Below, one piece after another: positions 11,563 through 22,125 of a stretch of 64,000 bases of DNA. The DNA lies in contig CAUYUJ010014187.1 in assembly GCA_963575745.1 (NCBI GenBank), forward strand, positions 65,001 to 129,000. The letters run 5' to 3'. Source of the stretch: Prorocentrum cordatum (Eukaryota > Sar > Dinophyceae > Prorocentrales > Prorocentraceae). Positions within the stretch are counted from its first letter, which is position 1, and every line of letters starts with the position of its first letter. A model generated the notes under the pieces. The model had not been told where the DNA came from. It did no database searches and saw only the letters and a list, made by a program, of their open reading frames with translations. A program made the position numbers and the translations under genes.

Positions 11563-12678
11563 TCAGTTTTTTGACAGTCGACCCCCGTCGAGGTCGCTCT
11601 CGCCGCTCTCGATGAAGGATGCCACCCTGTCGCCTGGGTCCGCGAAGCCATCGTCCGCGTCGCAGATCCTGACCTTTTTCGGCTGGCTCCTCGCCCTCCT
11701 GGGATCCCTTGGCTGCTTCAGGTTACCTCTGCATGGAGGTGCCGAGTTCGTCCTCTCTGGCGTGCCCAAGTGGAATCGCGGTGGTGGCAGCCGTGGCTCG
11801 TGTGGCACGGTGGGCGTGATGTCCTCAATCGGCATCCGTGGAGGTGTGCTAGGGCAGGCCTCCTCGTCGCGGCTGAGGTCGATGAACAGCGTCGTCATGG
11901 GGGTTTTGGCTGGCTGTGATCGCCGTTGTGGGGTCTTGTTTGGCGTGAGAGGCATGACGGGCGGAAAGAGTATGTGTCTTGGCGTGGGCTGTTCTGTCGG
12001 GATGGGTGAGTCGGCTGGTAACGTTGGTGAGAGTGAGGCGAGGTCTGTCGGGGCTTCGTCCTCCTTCTCCTCGCGCAGGCCTTGGCAGATCTTCGTCTCT
12101 TCGTCCTGCAGGTCGGCGTCGTCGGATTCGCCAATTGGGATGCAGTCGCTGTTCGCCCGTGCGTCGAGCAGCCCCGAGTGCGTGAATGAGCCGACGCTGT
12201 TGTGTTCCTCGATGCGCGGGCGCTGCTGAGGTGGTGGTGGTGGTAGCGGACATTCATCGGCGGATGTCCTCGGCACTAAGCTTTGGTCCTGGAAGCTGAG
12301 GTCGTCGCACGACGAGAGGGTAGGCTCCTCTGGCGTTGGTATCGACGATGTATGAGACCTCTCTCCAAATCCCACCTCGGCCAGCTCCTCGAGGTACGGC
12401 GGTAGTTCTGGATGTGGAAGTTCGTACTGGCTAGGTAATAGCCGGAGTAGGTCTGCCTCCAGTTGCTCCCTCTGGTACGCGCCCTCCTGCTCCGCCATGC
12501 CTTGGTCGCGCTCACTCGTGACTGGGTCTTCCATGAGGTCGTCCGTCATGTCGAGTAGCAGGTCCTCGTCCACTTGTCCTCCTGCTCCCCAGGCGTCCCG
12601 TAGTGCGTTCTGGAGTCCTGCCGTTTGCAAATCACGTGCGCGTTGGAGGTCATGTAGTTGCTGCTGCCTCTGTATCAC
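11563..12678 (-). pseudogene. LINE leader ORF (371 aa), continuation of coiled-coil ORF1
   Basis: The start at 12678 is a GTG read as Val (VIQRQQQLHDLQRARDLQT); a stop lies five codons upstream, so no natural start is visible. The Gln/Arg heptad-like opening resembles the end of the coiled-coil ORF at 13535-16135, so the two were probably one reading frame before the 12.7-13.5 kb insertion. The rest is acidic, Pro- and Ser-rich (for example ELPHPELPPYLEELAEVGFG), ending in TGA. No catalytic motif. A nucleic-acid-binding or structural ORF1 role is an inference from position only. Confidence 0.55.
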
Positions 12679-12689
12679 CCGGGTGACTC

Positions 12690-13530
12690 CAACCTAAGAC
12701 CCATGGAGGCCCAACCGGAAAGAAAAAAAATGGGGCGCGCCGAAGAACCCAGGGGGTCCGGTTTCCGCGGAGGAAAGAAAAAAACCCTGGCGATGGGGTT
12801 CGAGCACGGGGGTTACCCCCCCCTCAAATTCCGGAAGAGGAATGAACTCCCAGCCGCGGGGGTGCCCGCGCGAGGGGCCCCACCCCCCCAAGCGCAACCA
12901 GAGGAAGAAAAGCGTGAGAGCCGAGACTGTAAGTGCAATGCAACAACACCTTAATCGCGGTTGCACTAGGGATTTGTATTAGTACGGGAACAACTGAATT
13001 ACAGCCGGTGAGGTTTGGGTTCGGGTTCGGGCTTATATATTGGGAACCCAGTATATTGGAAACGCAATATCTGGAAACTCAATATATTGGAAACCCACTA
13101 TTGGAAACCCAATATATTCGAAACCCAATATTAGAAACCCGATATATTGGAAACCCAAAATATTGGGAACCCAATATATTAGGAACCCAATACATTGGAA
13201 ACCCAATATATTGGAAACCTAATACATTGGAAACCCCATATATTTGAAACCCATTATATTGGAAACCCAGTATATTGGAAACCCAATATATTGGAAACCC
13301 GTGCTCTCTAGGAACAACTGCGCGATAGGACATGATAGTACCAGATGTACTCAAGTACGAGTTGTACGGTAGTCGGAGGGGTTCAGGGGTTCCAACGGCA
13401 ACGGGCGCGGGGAAGAAGGAAAGAAATCCATGCGCCGCCAGGGGTCCCGGGTTTAACGGGTCGCCGCGAAGGTTGACCCCCCGCGGAAAGAAGAAAAGAA
13501 ATCCGGCCGGGGGGTTGGGGGGTTGAGGGA
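12690..13530. mobile_element. Insertion splitting LINE ORF1
   Basis: About 840 bp unlike the flanking coding sequence. Its outer edges carry GTGACTC (12684-12690) and its reverse complement GAGTCAC near 13533, a short terminal inverted match. Inside are two Pu-rich GGAAAGAAAAAAA blocks, GC-rich blocks and a 16-bp tandem repeat. No ORF of interest and no clear target duplication. An alternative is a spliced intron: on the minus strand a TTAG/G acceptor exists near 12694, but simple joins at the GTGACTC edge leave a stop. Confidence 0.45.
13030..13310. repeat. 16-bp palindromic tandem repeat
   Basis: About 17-18 copies of TATTGGAAACCCAATA variants. Each unit contains TATTGG and CCAATA, which are reverse complements around a short spacer, so every unit can form a small hairpin on either strand. 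Confidence 0.85.
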
Positions 13531-13534
13531 TGAG

Positions 13535-16135
13535 TCACGGGGGCGATGCCTCTGTGCGTCGCTCATGTACTGGTTGTGGGCGTAGGTGCTGCGCCACGGC
13601 CTGCATCTCCTGCTGGTGCTGGCGCTGCAGAGTGCCGTGGTACTGCTGAGCCACGTGGTTCTCCATCTCCTGCTGATGCTGTAGTGCCTGGAGCTCGCTT
13701 GTGGCCGCTGCTTGTCGCTGCAGTGCCACCTCCTCCATCCTTTGGGCTTTGTCCACCGCCTCCTGGTGCTCCCCGACGCGCTCCAGGTACTTTTCCTGCT
13801 CGTGTTGCATCTCGTGTGCCTTCGCCTGGATGGCTGCGTGCTCCAGGTTCAGGACGACCCGCATCGCTTCGCGCCTGTTGGCTTCTTCCTGGTGCTCGTA
13901 GGCCATCTGCTGGTAGTTCACTGCGATCCGCAGCTCCTCATCCTTGTAAGCGCTGCGACGGGCGCATCGCTCCTGGCATTCCGCCTCCGCCATCTCCTGC
14001 GTCGCCTTTTCATTGTGCTCCTGCGCCATCTTGCACCACTGGGCCTCCTGAGCCGCCATCTGTCTCACAGCCTGCTCTTCCTGCCTGGCCTTCTGGACCT
14101 GCTGCGTGTAGATGGCTGCTCTTCTCTGGTCTTCCTTGTGCATCTCCTCGCGTAGTGTCTTCTTTTCCAACTCAAGATGCATTTGCAAGTCCACGAGCAT
14201 CCCTTTGGCCCTTTCCTCCTGTGTCCTCTGGCTGCCTCTTTGTGCCTCGTATGCTTTCGCTTCCTCCTCCTCCAGCTTGGCGTTGTGGTGCCGCTTGAGC
14301 GCGTTAACCTCCCATGTGTGCCACTCCTCCTGCTTGGCCAGCTGCACTTCGGTCGTGTGGTACATCTTTTGCGCCATGGTCTGCTCGTAGGCCTTCAGCT
14401 CGCTTTTGTGCTTGAGCTCTGCCTGTGCCAGCAGGTCACTTTGCTGCTGTTCCTTTTTCTGCTGCGAGTCGAGCCTCTCGGTCAGTCTCCTGATGGCGTC
14501 TTTGATCTCGTCTGGTGCTGCTGGGGCTGATCGTGCAGTTGTTGCCGGTCCCGAGGAGGCGCTCGCTGCTGTGGCTGGCTGAGCTGTGGCTGGTGCCGCT
14601 AGAGCTGCAGTTGGATCGCGCCTCCTCCTCGCGGTCGGGTGTGGCGTGCGTCCTCTGGTGGGGTCCTGGCTTCCCTCTTCCTCTGACGATTCCTTCTTCA
14701 CGCCAGCTGACTTTGCCATTTGATCTCTGGTTTCCCTCATCAGGGTCTTGTAGACCCTGATGGTTCTGGCGGCCGTCGCCTCCTGGTCGAGCATCTTGCT
14801 GAGCCGCTTCTCCATCTCGGCATGCTCCTCCTCCAGCTTTTCCAGCGTAGCCCTGAGCTGCTTCATGCGCTCTTTGTGGGGCAGGACGAAGGAGATGCTC
14901 GCGGCGGTGATCGCCGCTTCCTGCTCGAGGCTGGATGTGCACAAACCCGCCAGCCTAGCGCCAGCGATGTTCTCGGAGAGGCGTCCCAGCCTGTGGCACT
15001 TCGTCTTGTACCACACGAACCTCATCTCCTCGTCGTCTGGTGGTGCGGACCAGCTCTCATGTTCCATCGCGACGGCGAAGGAGACTGGCGTGATGCTGTC
15101 CAGGACTGCCTTTTGCTGAGGGCTGTACTGGAAGCTGCCGATGTAGGCTGAGGCTGGAGCGTCGAGCTGGTCCCTTTTTTTGCGCCTGCTACTTCTCCTT
15201 CTGGCTGAGGCGCTCCTCCATGGCGCACTGTGCTTCCAGTGCTGGTCGCTGTCGCTTCGCTGCTGGTGCTGTGGGTGCTTTTGCTGGTGCTGGTGTTGGG
15301 CTGACTGGTGGTGGTGCTTGTGGGTCTGAGGCTGCTGCTGCTGCTGCTGCTGCTGACTGCGCTGCCTCTTCTGAGAGTCGTGCTGATGGCCATCCCCGAG
15401 GGTCCACTCCCAGGGTCGCCCTCCGATGGCTCCGTAGTCACCAGTCCAGTCATTGGCACTGCTGCTGCGTCTGCGCTGGCGCTGCGCCTGGGCTGTGGAC
15501 CCTGCTCCTGTCCACCTTTTCCCAGGGCCGCGCCGCGACGCCTCGAGGTGTGTGGTCCCTGCTCCTGACCACCTTTCCCTCGAGGCGTCGCGCTGCTGTT
15601 TCCAGTTCTGCTCCATGGCGTGCTGCTGGTGGCGCTGGGGCTGCTGCGCACTGTGGTACTGATCCAACCTGCTGGCTGCAGCCGCCAATCTTATCAGCAG
15701 CCTGTCTTGTCCTCTTTGGGTCCTGGCGCGGCGGTGCCAGGCTTCTTCTTTGGTCCTGGGCGTGGCGGTCGGGGTGACCGCCGCGGCTGCGGCGCCTCTT
15801 TGTCTTCTCTTTGATGGCTCCGCGGCGCGCGAGCCACGACCGACGGGGCGACCGACGACGAACGATGCCGCGACGGTCCCAGCCCCTCCTCGGCCGTATG
15901 GTTTTGTGTTCCTCCTCCTCCTCCTCCTCCTCCTCCTCCTCCTCCTCCTCCTCCTCTTCCTCCTCCTCCGTACAGTAAGAAGGGTTGTTCTCGACAGGTC
16001 CACTCTGAGCTGTTCATTTTTTTCACGGCAAACAAATCCACCTCTCGAGAATCCGCCGACCCTCGAGGGGGTTTTCCAGACCACCGCGCACGATACGCAC
16101 AACCTGGCAGAGAGCAAAAACCAGCAACGGCCCAA
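13535..16135 (-). CDS. LINE ORF1 candidate: coiled-coil protein (866 aa)
   Basis: Long minus-strand frame. The first 110 residues read through a CTC microsatellite (poly-Arg) and are doubtful, so the true start is probably further in. The middle part is Gln/His/Arg-rich, with QQQQQQQQ from a CTG repeat. A more globular block follows at about 330-420 (YIGSFQYSPQQKAVLDSI, then MRFVWYKTKCHRLGRLSENI). From about 430 to 860 it is Glu/Lys/Gln/Ala-rich with heptad character (MKQLRATLEKLEEEHAEME and similar), a long predicted coiled coil. Coiled-coil ORF1 proteins trimerise and bind RNA in several LINE families. The frame ends abruptly (ERRTEASPP then TGA) at the 12.7-13.5 kb insertion. Confidence 0.65.
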   Translation of the reverse strand: MGRCWFLLSARLCVSCAVVWKTPSRVGGFSRGGFVCREKNEQLRVDLSRTTLLTVRRRRKRRRRRRRRRRRRRRRNTKPYGRGGAGTVAASFVVGRPVGRGSRAAEPSKRRQRGAAAAAVTPTATPRTKEEAWHRRARTQRGQDRLLIRLAAAASRLDQYHSAQQPQRHQQHAMEQNWKQQRDASRERWSGAGTTHLEASRRGPGKRWTGAGSTAQAQRQRRRSSSANDWTGDYGAIGGRPWEWTLGDGHQHDSQKRQRSQQQQQQQQPQTHKHHHQSAQHQHQQKHPQHQQRSDSDQHWKHSAPWRSASARRRSSRRKKRDQLDAPASAYIGSFQYSPQQKAVLDSITPVSFAVAMEHESWSAPPDDEEMRFVWYKTKCHRLGRLSENIAGARLAGLCTSSLEQEAAITAASISFVLPHKERMKQLRATLEKLEEEHAEMEKRLSKMLDQEATAARTIRVYKTLMRETRDQMAKSAGVKKESSEEEGSQDPTRGRTPHPTARRRRDPTAALAAPATAQPATAASASSGPATTARSAPAAPDEIKDAIRRLTERLDSQQKKEQQQSDLLAQAELKHKSELKAYEQTMAQKMYHTTEVQLAKQEEWHTWEVNALKRHHNAKLEEEEAKAYEAQRGSQRTQEERAKGMLVDLQMHLELEKKTLREEMHKEDQRRAAIYTQQVQKARQEEQAVRQMAAQEAQWCKMAQEHNEKATQEMAEAECQERCARRSAYKDEELRIAVNYQQMAYEHQEEANRREAMRVVLNLEHAAIQAKAHEMQHEQEKYLERVGEHQEAVDKAQRMEEVALQRQAAATSELQALQHQQEMENHVAQQYHGTLQRQHQQEMQAVAQHLRPQPVHERRTEASPP
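15911..15967 (+). repeat. (CTC)n trinucleotide microsatellite
   Basis: About 19 CTC units with one CTT. Gives poly-Arg on the minus strand. Confidence 0.9.
15978..16011 (+). repeat. 34-nt direct repeat, copy 2
   Basis: Partner of 1454-1487, with 3 mismatches in 34. It lies inside the N-terminal part of the coiled-coil frame. Confidence 0.65.
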
Positions 16136-16860
16136 GACACGCAGGGGGGTCCTGCGAACGCGGCCGAAATTCTGCGTGAGAGGCCACGCGGGGAAAGGGG
16201 GAGGGAGGAGGTAAGCTCCGTCTGGTGGCAGTCGTTATCATGAGCATGAGCCTTCGGCCAAACGGTATGTGTAGACTTGTCCGCGCAGAGAACATCTCAA
16301 TCCTGTCGCCACCAGCACTGGCATGTAATGGTCCGTTCCTGTTGTCTGGTCTCGCTGTTGAAATGTTTCGTTTCGTTGGGGTGTAGCGCCAGCACTGACC
16401 TTGCCGTTTCTCCTTGGAGATCCCGGAAAGTCATCTTCCATTGCCGCGAGTTTGGTGCGAGAACAAGCTCGTCGTCTGCAAATCGTAGATTGGTGGACCG
16501 CGTAACCTGGCGTGCCACAGTTTGATCCCAACTCCTTGTGCGTTCCCGGGAAAGCCTGACCTGTCAGAAAGCGTGCTCGCGCACTTCGATGAGAAGGGAG
16601 ACGAGGAAGGGGGAGGGGTACAGGCGAGAAATATCCCCTGCTTCGCACGGGGGAGGCGAGCAAGGAGGTGGAGGAAACCGGGGAGCGAGATGTCGCCGAA
16701 CCACAAGGAGGTTCTCGCCGAACCACAAGGAGGTTCGCGGAGACTTCACCGCGGCATGCTGGGGACGTTGGGGGCTTGGTTGGCGACAGGCCTTGTCTTG
16801 AACCACCCGACACTATGGAAAGGGCACTCTCCACCAACATGAAACCTCCACAAGGGCAGC
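16012..16860. other. No gene seen
   Basis: Mixed-composition DNA. Minus-strand frames through 16238-17155 are open but show no domain. A short direct repeat (CCGAACCACAAGGAGGTT) occurs twice at about 16695-16735. Confidence 0.4.
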
Positions 16861-17755
16861 GGGGACGGGATTGTGCAGGGGGGAGGAGGAAGGACGAGGG
16901 CCCTCCAGAAACGTCCATGATGGTCCAAGAATCCTCAATGGAACCGCCTGTGGCTTCCACGCTAGCCAAAGACGCATGCAAGACGACCCAGAAGTATACA
17001 AGAGCTGGAGCGATCAAGAAGAAAGCCCAGACATGCCCCGAGGACGGCAAAACACTGTTAAAACCAAGCTGTGTAATATCATGATGTCCCGATGCTTTGC
17101 CCCGCTGGTTCTCTGGCACAGGATGGCCGCAGGAATGCCAAGAGAGCCCCAGCATTGCTTAAGAATGGCCAAACCACCCCCCAAAACGGACGAATTGGTC
17201 TCCGTACGGGGAGGGAGGAGGAACGAGGGACACCCAAAGCTTCTCCAGACAAGCCCATGTTCCCCATGAGATCTGCAAGACGATCAAGAAGCGTCAACGC
17301 GCGTCTTGAAATAAGCACCAGGGGAGACCTCGAGACACCCCAAAAGAGGTTCCACATTGCCAAATTTGGAAGAGAGCCTAATGAGTCCACAAGATGGCCC
17401 AAGAGTGGCCGAAGCGTCGATCAGGACAGCCCAAGAATTCCTCGAGAAAACCACAACAGGGCCCAAGACCACCGCCTCCGGAAAGGACCCCGACAACCAA
17501 AAATGCAGCCAAGACCACCCCCTTGGGACAGCCGGGACGGCCCAAGATTGCTCCCAGATGGCGCCAAGGCGACCCCAAAGAGTCTCAGAAATCCCAAGAC
17601 GCTCCAAGACGGACCCAGAGGAACCCAAGAGGCCCGCGGTACGGTCCAAGAGGGTCCCATGGAAGCCTAAAAAACAACCCAAGACGGCCCCACGAGAGCT
17701 CCTGTAAACACCCCAAGAAGGCCCCAAGAGGGCTCATTGAGGCCCCCGCAGTAAC
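16860..17755 (+). repeat. Degenerate CCAAGANGGCCC-type repeat tract
   Basis: The motif CCAAGA followed by GGCCC or GACCC recurs at irregular 10-25 nt spacing (clear at 17395-17730). Plus-strand ORFs here are Pro/Arg/Gln/Asp-rich with the same periodicity and are better read as a repeat product than a gene. Confidence 0.5.
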
Positions 17756-17827
17756 GCTCTCTCCATCTCACTCTATCTCTCTCTCTCTCTTTATCTGTCT
17801 CGCTCTCTTCTCTCTCTTTATCTCTTT

Positions 17828-17871
<44 letters not shown>

Positions 17872-17930
17872 GTATATATATATATATAAAAATGTGTGTA
17901 TGTGTATGTACACATACGTACACATACAAC

Positions 17931-17961
<31 letters not shown>

Positions 17962-17990
17962 CTATATACATATATACATACATATATCGC
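17756..17990. repeat. (TC)n then (TA)n microsatellites
   Basis: A CT-rich run (17756-17870) passes into TATATA (17871-17890), TGTGTATG/CACATACG and a second TATATA run to about 17988. Confidence 0.9.
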
Positions 17991-18139
17991 TCGTGCTTCC
18001 GCGGCGCACGGTGTCCGGATGATCATTGTACAACCTTGTGAGTAGATAAGAGAAGCGCCCTTGCAGCTCGGGCACCGTCCTCGGTCGCGTTAGGAAGCGA
18101 CCTCCTTACAATGGGAAGCTTCGTCTGTAATATATGCAT

Positions 18140-18205
18140 ACATACCTATATATATACACACATACATACATACATACATACATACATACATACATACATA
18201 CATAC

Positions 18206-18236
<31 letters not shown>

Positions 18237-18270
18237 CATACATACGTACGTACGTACGTACGTACGTACG

Positions 18271-18341
<71 letters not shown>

Positions 18342-18415
18342 ATGCATGCATGCATGCATGCGCATGCATGCACATGCATGCACATGCATACATAGATACA
18401 TGCATACATACATAA
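18140..18415. repeat. Tetranucleotide array with four successive motifs
   Basis: In order: (CATA)n to about 18243, (CGTA)n to 18270, (CGTG)n to about 18340, then (CATG)n with CACATG variants and back to CATA. Each step differs from the previous motif by one transition. Confidence 0.95.
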
Positions 18416-18469
18416 AATACAGTTTATTATATATACATGAGTACATATATAACATATACCGTCTGCTCG

Positions 18470-18880
18470 ACCTATTACTCCCCGTGTTCCTCCTCCTCGC
18501 CCCCCTCCCCCCATATTCCCTCTTCCTTTCTCCGTACCTCTATCATTCCCAAGCCTCTGTTCCTCCATCCTTCATCCCGGTTCCCATCTTTGCATACCTC
18601 CATCTTCAATCCCTCCAGAGCATCATCCTTTCATCCAGCCTCCCTCCTCCCTCCCTCAGTCCCTCATCCCTACATCCTTCATCCCCGAATCCATCTGCCG
18701 AATTATACCTGCATGCCTCCATCCCCCCTCCTCAATTCTCTCCTCCCTCCGTCCCTCCATCCCCCCCCCCCTCCGTCCACGTCTTCCCTCCAACTCTCCG
18801 TCCTCCCTCCTGCCTCCCTGCGGTCTCCCAAATTGAATCGTCCTTCCTCCCTCCTCCCTCCCGTACGCCCGTACGGGAAG
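18470..18880. repeat. Pyrimidine-rich CCTCC tract
   Basis: CCTC/CCAT/TCC-rich low-complexity sequence with no gene. Confidence 0.7.
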
Positions 18881-20040
18881 ACAGGCATCTCACACGCAGT
18901 AACTAAGGAGTCGAAGGCCCCAAGATGTCCCAGGACGGACCGCGGGTGGCTTTTGCGTTTTCTTGACACGCCTTGCATAATCATTCCTCCATCGTCATGG
19001 TTGTCCCACTCTTGCGTCCGGATTCGAGCTGCAATATCGCGTACAAGTGACTGCATGGCGCTCACTCCGCATTGCCTGCACATTGCTTCTCATTGACATT
19101 CGGCTAGATGTTAGGAAGCCATCTGGAGCAGTACGCAGCATGGTGCGTTGTAGATGTCATTGAGAGGTGGTTGAGGTTTGCGCAGCATTGTTCAACCATG
19201 TGAACATGCAAAACTGAAACAGTGCTGACCAGCACGAAAACGCAAAAACGTACATGGTTTCGGATACACTCAGGGCTCTGTAGGAACGTCGCCAATAAGC
19301 CAAGCATTGATATGTTTGGCCCCACACGCAACAAAGCGCTGCACACAATACATCACTGCGGTGGTCAAATTGGCGACTTTCCGCGAATACTTGGTCAAGA
19401 ACCAATGCGAACAAATGTTCTGTTTCTATGGGCACGCTTCATCGCTTGCGTCCGTATCATGCCTCGAATGCGTCACTCAGCATGTGTCAATAATTGAGGA
19501 TGGACGCGTCAGTGGACTGGACGTGGATGTGTTCAAACACATGAAGTTTACTCAAGTGTCCTGCATCTGTTTGTAGCCATGGCCAGGAAGTTATGTTGCG
19601 CATCCCTGCGCTGCAAATCCCCCTTTCTCCTGGACGATCCAGAAAGGCCGTGCAGACACGAGTCATCAGAAAAATCCTCACCTCGAGCGTCCTATCGTAC
19701 TCCATACAAGTCATTGACACTGTCAGATTGTAACTACCACTGTCCCCCCATCCGCCTCCCGTTCTGCGCCGCGTCCGCTGCGCCAAGCCTGCATGGCGGG
19801 CGATGGCACCAGTGGCCTCAGCACCGTGGCGTGCCCGTGGCGCGCACGGCGCGTCGCGCGCGGAGCGGCGCCGCAGCAGCAGCCATTTGGCCACCGCAGG
19901 GGGCAGCCCCGCGGAGCGTGCCCGGGCGGGCCGGCCTGCGGGTGCCCCCCTTTGGAGCGACGGGGACGAAGGGCGGCAGCGTGTAGACTCATCGATCGCG
20001 GTATCCTGCACGTCGGAATGCGAAGCGACCTGGACGGAGG
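18881..20040. other. No confident gene
   Basis: Mixed composition. A plus-strand frame at 19307-19576 (89 aa, KLATFREYLVKNQCEQMFCF) has balanced composition but competes with open frames on the other strand and has no recognised motif. Nothing is called. Confidence 0.35.
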
Positions 20041-20044
20041 AGCA

Positions 20045-20345
20045 CAGCAGGATAAGGAAGGATAGGATAAGGATAGGATAGGATAGGATAACAGCAGGAG
20101 AACAGCACGTCGAATAGGAGGAGAAGGAGCAGCAGGATGATTGTAGCGGCGCGCCCATCGGGAGCGGAAGGCCCAGACGAAACACGGAACATTCCAAGAG
20201 CAGAAGCGTGGGGGGGAGGGGGAAAGGAAGAGAAGGAGGAGGAGGAGGATTGCAGGAGGAAGAGGAGGAAGAGGAGGAGGAGGAGGAGAAGGAGGAGAAG
20301 GATGCAGAGGATGAAGAAGGGATGGGAGAGATTAGAAAAGAGGAT
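20045..20345 (+). repeat. GGATA repeat and GGAGGA purine tract
   Basis: AGGATAGGATAAGGATAGG pentanucleotide-like repeats at 20050-20090, followed by an AGGAGGAGG-rich purine tract at 20220-20340. Confidence 0.8.
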
Positions 20346-22125
20346 GCCCCGGCAAAAAAAAAATGAGGAATGGGGGGAAAGCAAAAACGACGAGGAGGAT
20401 GCCCTGGCACAAACGACGAACTACCATCAGGACCTTCCCCTGCTAGCGCCACGTTCCGCGGAGCCTCCCTGGCAGGCTCCCTGCCCACGGTGAAAAGGGA
20501 ACCCGACGCCAAGGATTGCGGGAACCATCGCCTCTGGGGACGGCCGCAGAGGGCCGACGAAGAAAATCAAAAGGGAAGGAAAAGACCGGGGAGGAAAAGT
20601 GTGGATGAAGAATGAAAAGACCCAGGAGGCAGAGGTGGAGGGGACGGCTAGGACAACGTAGTGGAGGAAGGACTGGATGGCGGACGAAGCGAAGGAAAGT
20701 AGAGGAGGAGGGCTCTGACTCATCCGCCAGAGACATTCGCCAGTGGAACAAGATCCCCGGCAAATGTGGCATGCGAAGATGATGCGAGGTTGGTCTCGTT
20801 GCTGCTCTGCACAGGTCGTCTCGACATGGCTGTACATCCGGTAAGCTGATTCGCATTGGGTTTGCAAGTGCGGCGACGACACAATGTATTCCCATTGTCA
20901 CTGACTCGGCCCGCGGTGGCGACCAAGTATCTCGAATCCAAACACAGCTGCGCTACACTATCGCACGACAGCGAAAGGCGGCGGCAGCGGCACAAAGACG
21001 GCAGGGGAAGATGCTAAACAACCCCCCCCCCCGCGGCGGGATGCGTAAGCACATAGTTCCAGCTGCCCAACTGTTACGGCACCGAGGGCGGGCGCCGATA
21101 CTACCGTTGGAGCTCTCTTGAGGAGGGCCGACGAAGCAGACCGATGAATCCCATTACCCAGACAGCGCACGGAACGGCGTCAAAAGTGCATGCTAATGTT
21201 CCGGACCTGAGTATTTGCCCAGATCTGTTTGAGCATGTGATACGATTCAGGCTGAGCCAGTATCGAAATCTTATTTTCCTCTATCTGCGACGCAAGAACG
21301 CCTGCATTCGTTGGCGCACCAGAACTGCCACTTCGGCCCAGCAACACTCCAGACCCACTGGTCCGCATGCTTGGCGGGGTAGCGCTTGTTGATGCCCCGA
21401 CCGCCAGCAGCGGCAGCGCCCCGACTCCGGCGGGTCCCCAGGACGGCTCGGCGGGAGTAGTCGGGGGCTCCATCTGCAAATGACGCACGCGCCCAGCCCC
21501 CCGACCACATCTCACCTGCTTCTCCATGTCCATAACCGGCTCCCGCGACACGCCGCGGCAGGGGGAGCAGGACACGGCACTGCGCCCGCAGGCGCATGAG
21601 ATTGGCGGCCCCAGCTCCTCGGCGTCGGCGCAGACGGCAGCGCGGGCAGTGCAGCGCGTCACGGCGGCTGCCCAGGCGGCGAGTCAGAGCGGCGCCACAT
21701 CGAGCTTGTTCGAGAATTGATCGGACCGCCTGCCTTATTTGCGCCTCGAATGCGCGGGGGCATCTCTCCTTCCATGTTCGGCGCAGAGGGCCCTCCTCAG
21801 ACGGCGCGGCCCAAGCAGCGCCTCCCCCGTGTCAACTGACCCGTCTGGTAAAGCCACGCATCGTTGTCCTGCAATGAAACCTGCAACGTGTTCCCTGACA
21901 ATGTTCAAGATTCTGAGCGACCGAACATCGAGTAGATGACTGGCGGTCTTCTTGTTCCAAAGATGTACGATGGCCATTGAATTTGCTGTGGAAACATGCT
22001 TTGCTATACGCATAACTACATGTGTAATTCATACGTATGACAGAAAACACGTGCCATTGTTTCACGTTCTTTCAGATTTTCCATCGCGCATTGGCGCGCG
22101 ACCCTCTTCACGTCGTACACAGAGG
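20346..22125. other. No confident gene
   Basis: Purine-biased, then mixed sequence. A minus-strand frame at 21180-21662 ends in SYHMLKQIWANTQVRNISMHF and could be an exon, but nothing identifies it. Confidence 0.3.

Larger units (their letters stand above)
3052..16135 (-). mobile_element. Large non-LTR (LINE-like) retrotransposon, RNH-EN-RT-ZnF-MTase
   Basis: A block of minus-strand coding sequence reads, in transcription order: coiled-coil ORF (16135-13535), disordered ORFs (12678-11563 and 11090-10392), RNase H plus AP-endonuclease (10567 to about 7740), then RT, two zinc fingers and a methyltransferase-like domain (about 7773-3577). Endonuclease plus RT with no LTR, integrase or protease defines a LINE. 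RNase H lies upstream of the endonuclease, not after RT as in most RNH-bearing LINEs. The reading frame changes between segments, and an amber codon interrupts the endonuclease, so this copy is probably dead. The ends are not established: 3052 and 16135 are coding or UTR limits, and a 34-nt direct repeat at 1454 and 15978 may mark a wider unit. Confidence 0.85.

Noticed and set aside
15694-16140. Poly-Gly and poly-Arg protein starts around the CTC repeat
   Set aside because: Microsatellite translation. The real ORF1 start is probably downstream of it.
17092-17670. 192-aa plus-strand ORF
   Set aside because: Composition and periodicity follow the CCAAGA-GGCCC repeat, and competing frames are equally open.
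18090-18455. ORFs of THTYIHTYIHTY or ARTHARTHART type
   Set aside because: Direct translations of the tetranucleotide microsatellite.
19307-19576. Plus-strand 89-aa ORF as a gene
   Set aside because: Balanced composition only. Overlapping opposite-strand frames are equally open and no motif is recognisable.
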